From the NCBI GenBank assembly GCA_964023205.1, contig OZ026837.1, positions 8,040,088 through 8,104,087 of the forward strand: a DNA stretch of 64,000 nucleotides, in the 5' to 3' direction. The notes under the pieces are model-generated. The model saw nothing but the letters and a program-made list of their open reading frames with translations. It made no database searches and had not been told where the DNA came from. This DNA comes from Lutraria lutraria. Its lineage: Eukaryota > Mollusca > Bivalvia > Venerida > Mactridae. Below are positions 62,212-64,000 of this stretch, piece after piece (position 1 is the first letter of the stretch; each line of letters opens with the position of its first letter). Made by a program: the position numbers and the translations under genes.

Positions 62212-62290
62212 CAGATCAGTGTCGAGAGTGTAGTCTAAAGTTGTGAGTAGGATAATTATATAATAAAACATTAGTATCCATGCAGCAACT
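62212..62290 (-). pseudogene. Fragment of a third calcium-binding EGF module
   Basis: CAGATCAGTGTCGAGAGTGTA (21-base match) corresponds to the 3' half of the calcium-binding EGF exon. It is followed directly by 'aagttgtgagtaggata', which matches intron sequence at 55065-55080. The rest of the exon and the intervening intron are deleted. Confidence 0.7.
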
Positions 62291-62721
62291 TCAAACTAAG
62301 TTCTCATACAAAGTCAGTGATTTTCTTTAAAAAAACTATTGGATTCACCACCAGATGGTTCCATAAATATCAATTCGTTTTTGCACTCCTCGGGCCTCCA
62401 CAGTCACTTCTAATGGTAATGATGACGGTATGAAAAGTAAATGAGTTTTTGGACTAGGTGAGTGTCTAGCATTACATTTGGTTAAATTCTTACTTTTGGG
62501 ATCTAGGGAAGTAACTCTTGAAGGCCTAAAAGCTTTTTCTCCCGAAGATTTGCCTCTATGTTACAGTAACCATTATCTACTTGTAGTAGTTTAAAACATT
62601 TGATATTGCGTTGAATTTTTATTACTCTCATGGATCACTTTTCCTTTATATGTTCATTTATAAATTCATGGCATTTATTCTTATTATGTTTTCTATATCA
62701 AGCAATCTTTTGCAGACTTAC
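62291..62721. other. Intronic sequence, nothing recognised
   Basis: No supported exon or repeat. Confidence 0.4.
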
Positions 62722-62820
62722 CTGTACACCTCGGAGGTGAATATCCGGTAGGACAACTACAAACACCAGGTGAGGAACATGTTCCATCATTGAGACAGTT
62801 TTCCGTTCCAGAACATATCG
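62722..62820 (-). CDS. EGF-like exon
   Basis: A 99-base exon, phase 1 at both ends, with donor GTAAGT and acceptor TTAG. It reads ICSGTENCLNDGTC, SSPGVCSCPTGY and SPPRCTG. The six-cysteine spacing C-x5-C-x5-C-x5-C-x-C-x8-C is that of a classical non-calcium EGF repeat. It continues directly from the Cys-rich exon 63179-63256 (joining codon CCG, Pro) and passes in frame to the calcium-binding EGF exon at 54623-54745 (joining codon GAA). It is part of the extracellular region of the same membrane protein. Confidence 0.85.
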
Positions 62821-63178
62821 CTAAGTTTAAAGAAACAAGAATGTATGGATTATGTTGCGAACAAAAGGCAAACTGGCAACAACGTCATACAGTGATGTAT
62901 GACAAATATTTATATAAATCTCTAAACTGATTATGCTAATTATGTTAAAAGCTGCTGCTAGTGACACATTTTGTCGAAATTTTTGCCATTTTACGTACAG
63001 TCATTGTTTCTGTATTATTAATTTCATTTGGACCACATGTTTTATTAAACTTTAAGTATGACAACTGGTTCAATAATGCTGTTTTAGTTTTGTTCCCGGT
63101 ATAAACATCTACTAATGGAACGTTCAACATAAGCTTCTGCTGTTTAGACATTCACGTCCAAGTATGAATGAAACTTAC

Positions 63179-63256
63179 GAGTTGTGCATGTAGTTCCTGT
63201 GTAGCCAGGACAACACTTCTGTGAGTAGCAGGTTTGGTAACAAGTTGTATAAGCAC
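63179..63256 (-). CDS. Cysteine-rich exon before the EGF repeats (EMI-end-like)
   Basis: A 78-base exon with donor GTAAGT and acceptor TTTAGAG, phase 1 at both ends if the second AG is used (80 bases with the first). It encodes AYTTCYQTCYSQKCC then PGYTGTTCTT. The 'CCPGYTGTTC' ending is what is seen where EMI or similar cysteine-rich modules pass into EGF repeats in MEGF-, VWDE- and fibrillin-like proteins. Earlier exons of the gene are not visible in the remaining 0.7 kb. Confidence 0.75.
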
Positions 63257-63259
63257 CTC

Positions 63260-64000
63260 TAAAGAACAAAACAATAAAGTTAAATAGAAAACCATATATT
63301 TTTCCGAATCTAAATTTATCAATACAGAATTTCGGATCTTCGCATTCAACTTGGCAACTGTTAATTATTGTGCGTAGTCCCCCCCCCACAACAACATTGT
63401 ATTACACTTTACGAGTTCGCAAATTGATTAATGTATCGGGGTTGGTTGTCTGGTCGTCGTAAGTATCATCAATTTGTAGATTTAAAAAACTAAACAATAA
63501 TTATATACTTATAAAATGGACACATACTATGTTTTTAAGGGAGCAATTAACAAAATAAGGTGTCAGATAAGTATCGTCTCATGAAATAATTGATGCTTCT
63601 CAATCAATTTTGATTCAAAATCGCAAATGTTTACGGTTCAATAATTAAAACCACGCCCGAATTCATATACGAGGACGAAAAAGAAACGCAGGGTACCAAA
63701 CATATGCAACCAAAAAATATTCATTGGCCTAAATTGATAAATTCTTCAGGTCAAAATCTCGGTCAATGTCCACAATACCCAGTGGATAAAGTAACGCAAC
63801 GTCGTTAAGGCTCGCCGCACGCGGGGTAAGTGTGAAAAAAGCAGAATACCCGTGCAAAATTGTGATGAAGAAATACTCAAATGTCAACTTCAGTCAATGG
63901 GATACTTTTCAAGACGTCACATTGGTTTTCGGAGTTTGTAACTGCTTTCAACATCTTCGAAGTATGGAACGCTTAACCGAAGTTAAGAGGGGGCAAACTA
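63260..64000. other. Intronic or upstream sequence, nothing firm
   Basis: The minus-strand stretch 'NSCQVECEDPKFC' near 63330-63365 is Cys-rich but lacks convincing splice signals. A run of nine C occurs near 63380. No other feature is supported. Confidence 0.4.

Noticed and set aside
63300..63389. Extra Cys-rich exon (NSCQVECEDPKFC)
   Set aside because: No convincing acceptor or donor; the link to the exon at 63179-63256 would read through intron sequence.

Overview
This looks like nuclear DNA from an animal, most likely a bivalve mollusc. The sequence is AT-rich, genes are sparse and split into small exons, and it is crowded with non-autonomous DNA transposons, tRNA-derived SINEs and an LTR retroelement. 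The 59.7-61.0 kb block, which runs between GCTCACCTG and CAGGTGAGC ends with repeated 'accaagtttgttcaaatta' phrases, matches from memory an interspersed repeat common in bivalve genomes. No species can be named from sequence alone.

Layout. (1) 1-26139 is an unbroken satellite array of about 48.6 monomers of about 538 bp. It is hierarchical: each monomer is built from three diverged subunits of about 180 bp, and monomers are grouped into higher-order repeats (HORs) of eight (4302 bp and 4301 bp), with local rearrangements and a more diverged right edge. (2) 26140-30517 is the 5' part of a minus-strand LTR retroelement: a 940-bp LTR, a tRNA-Lys-type primer binding site, a 2.4-kb leader carrying a recurring motif, a small ORF and a PNMA-like Gag. 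The satellite cuts it off in the Gag tail, so pol and the 3' LTR are absent. (3) 30518-49700 holds no gene I can recognise. It contains a TA-flanked transposon nested inside another, a hAT-like element, three copies of one SINE, a 51-bp and a 22-bp minisatellite, a LINE remnant and an 81-bp near-perfect palindrome. (4) 49731-63256 carries the 3' end of a minus-strand gene for a type I membrane protein with EGF domains. Its visible exons, in transcript order, are a Cys-rich exon (63179-63256), an EGF exon (62722-62820), a calcium-binding EGF exon (54623-54745) and a last exon with a transmembrane helix and short tail (49731-49819). All junctions are phase 1, so they join in frame. A second calcium-binding EGF exon at 50500-53156 is dead: it has lost 17 bases and is split by a 2.5-kb transposon. 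A third survives only as a fragment near 62.2 kb.

The main candidates for follow-up are the three-level satellite, which has the architecture of a centromeric or pericentromeric array but no proof of that role; its junction with the retroelement; and the repeated birth and loss of EGF exon modules in the membrane-protein gene.
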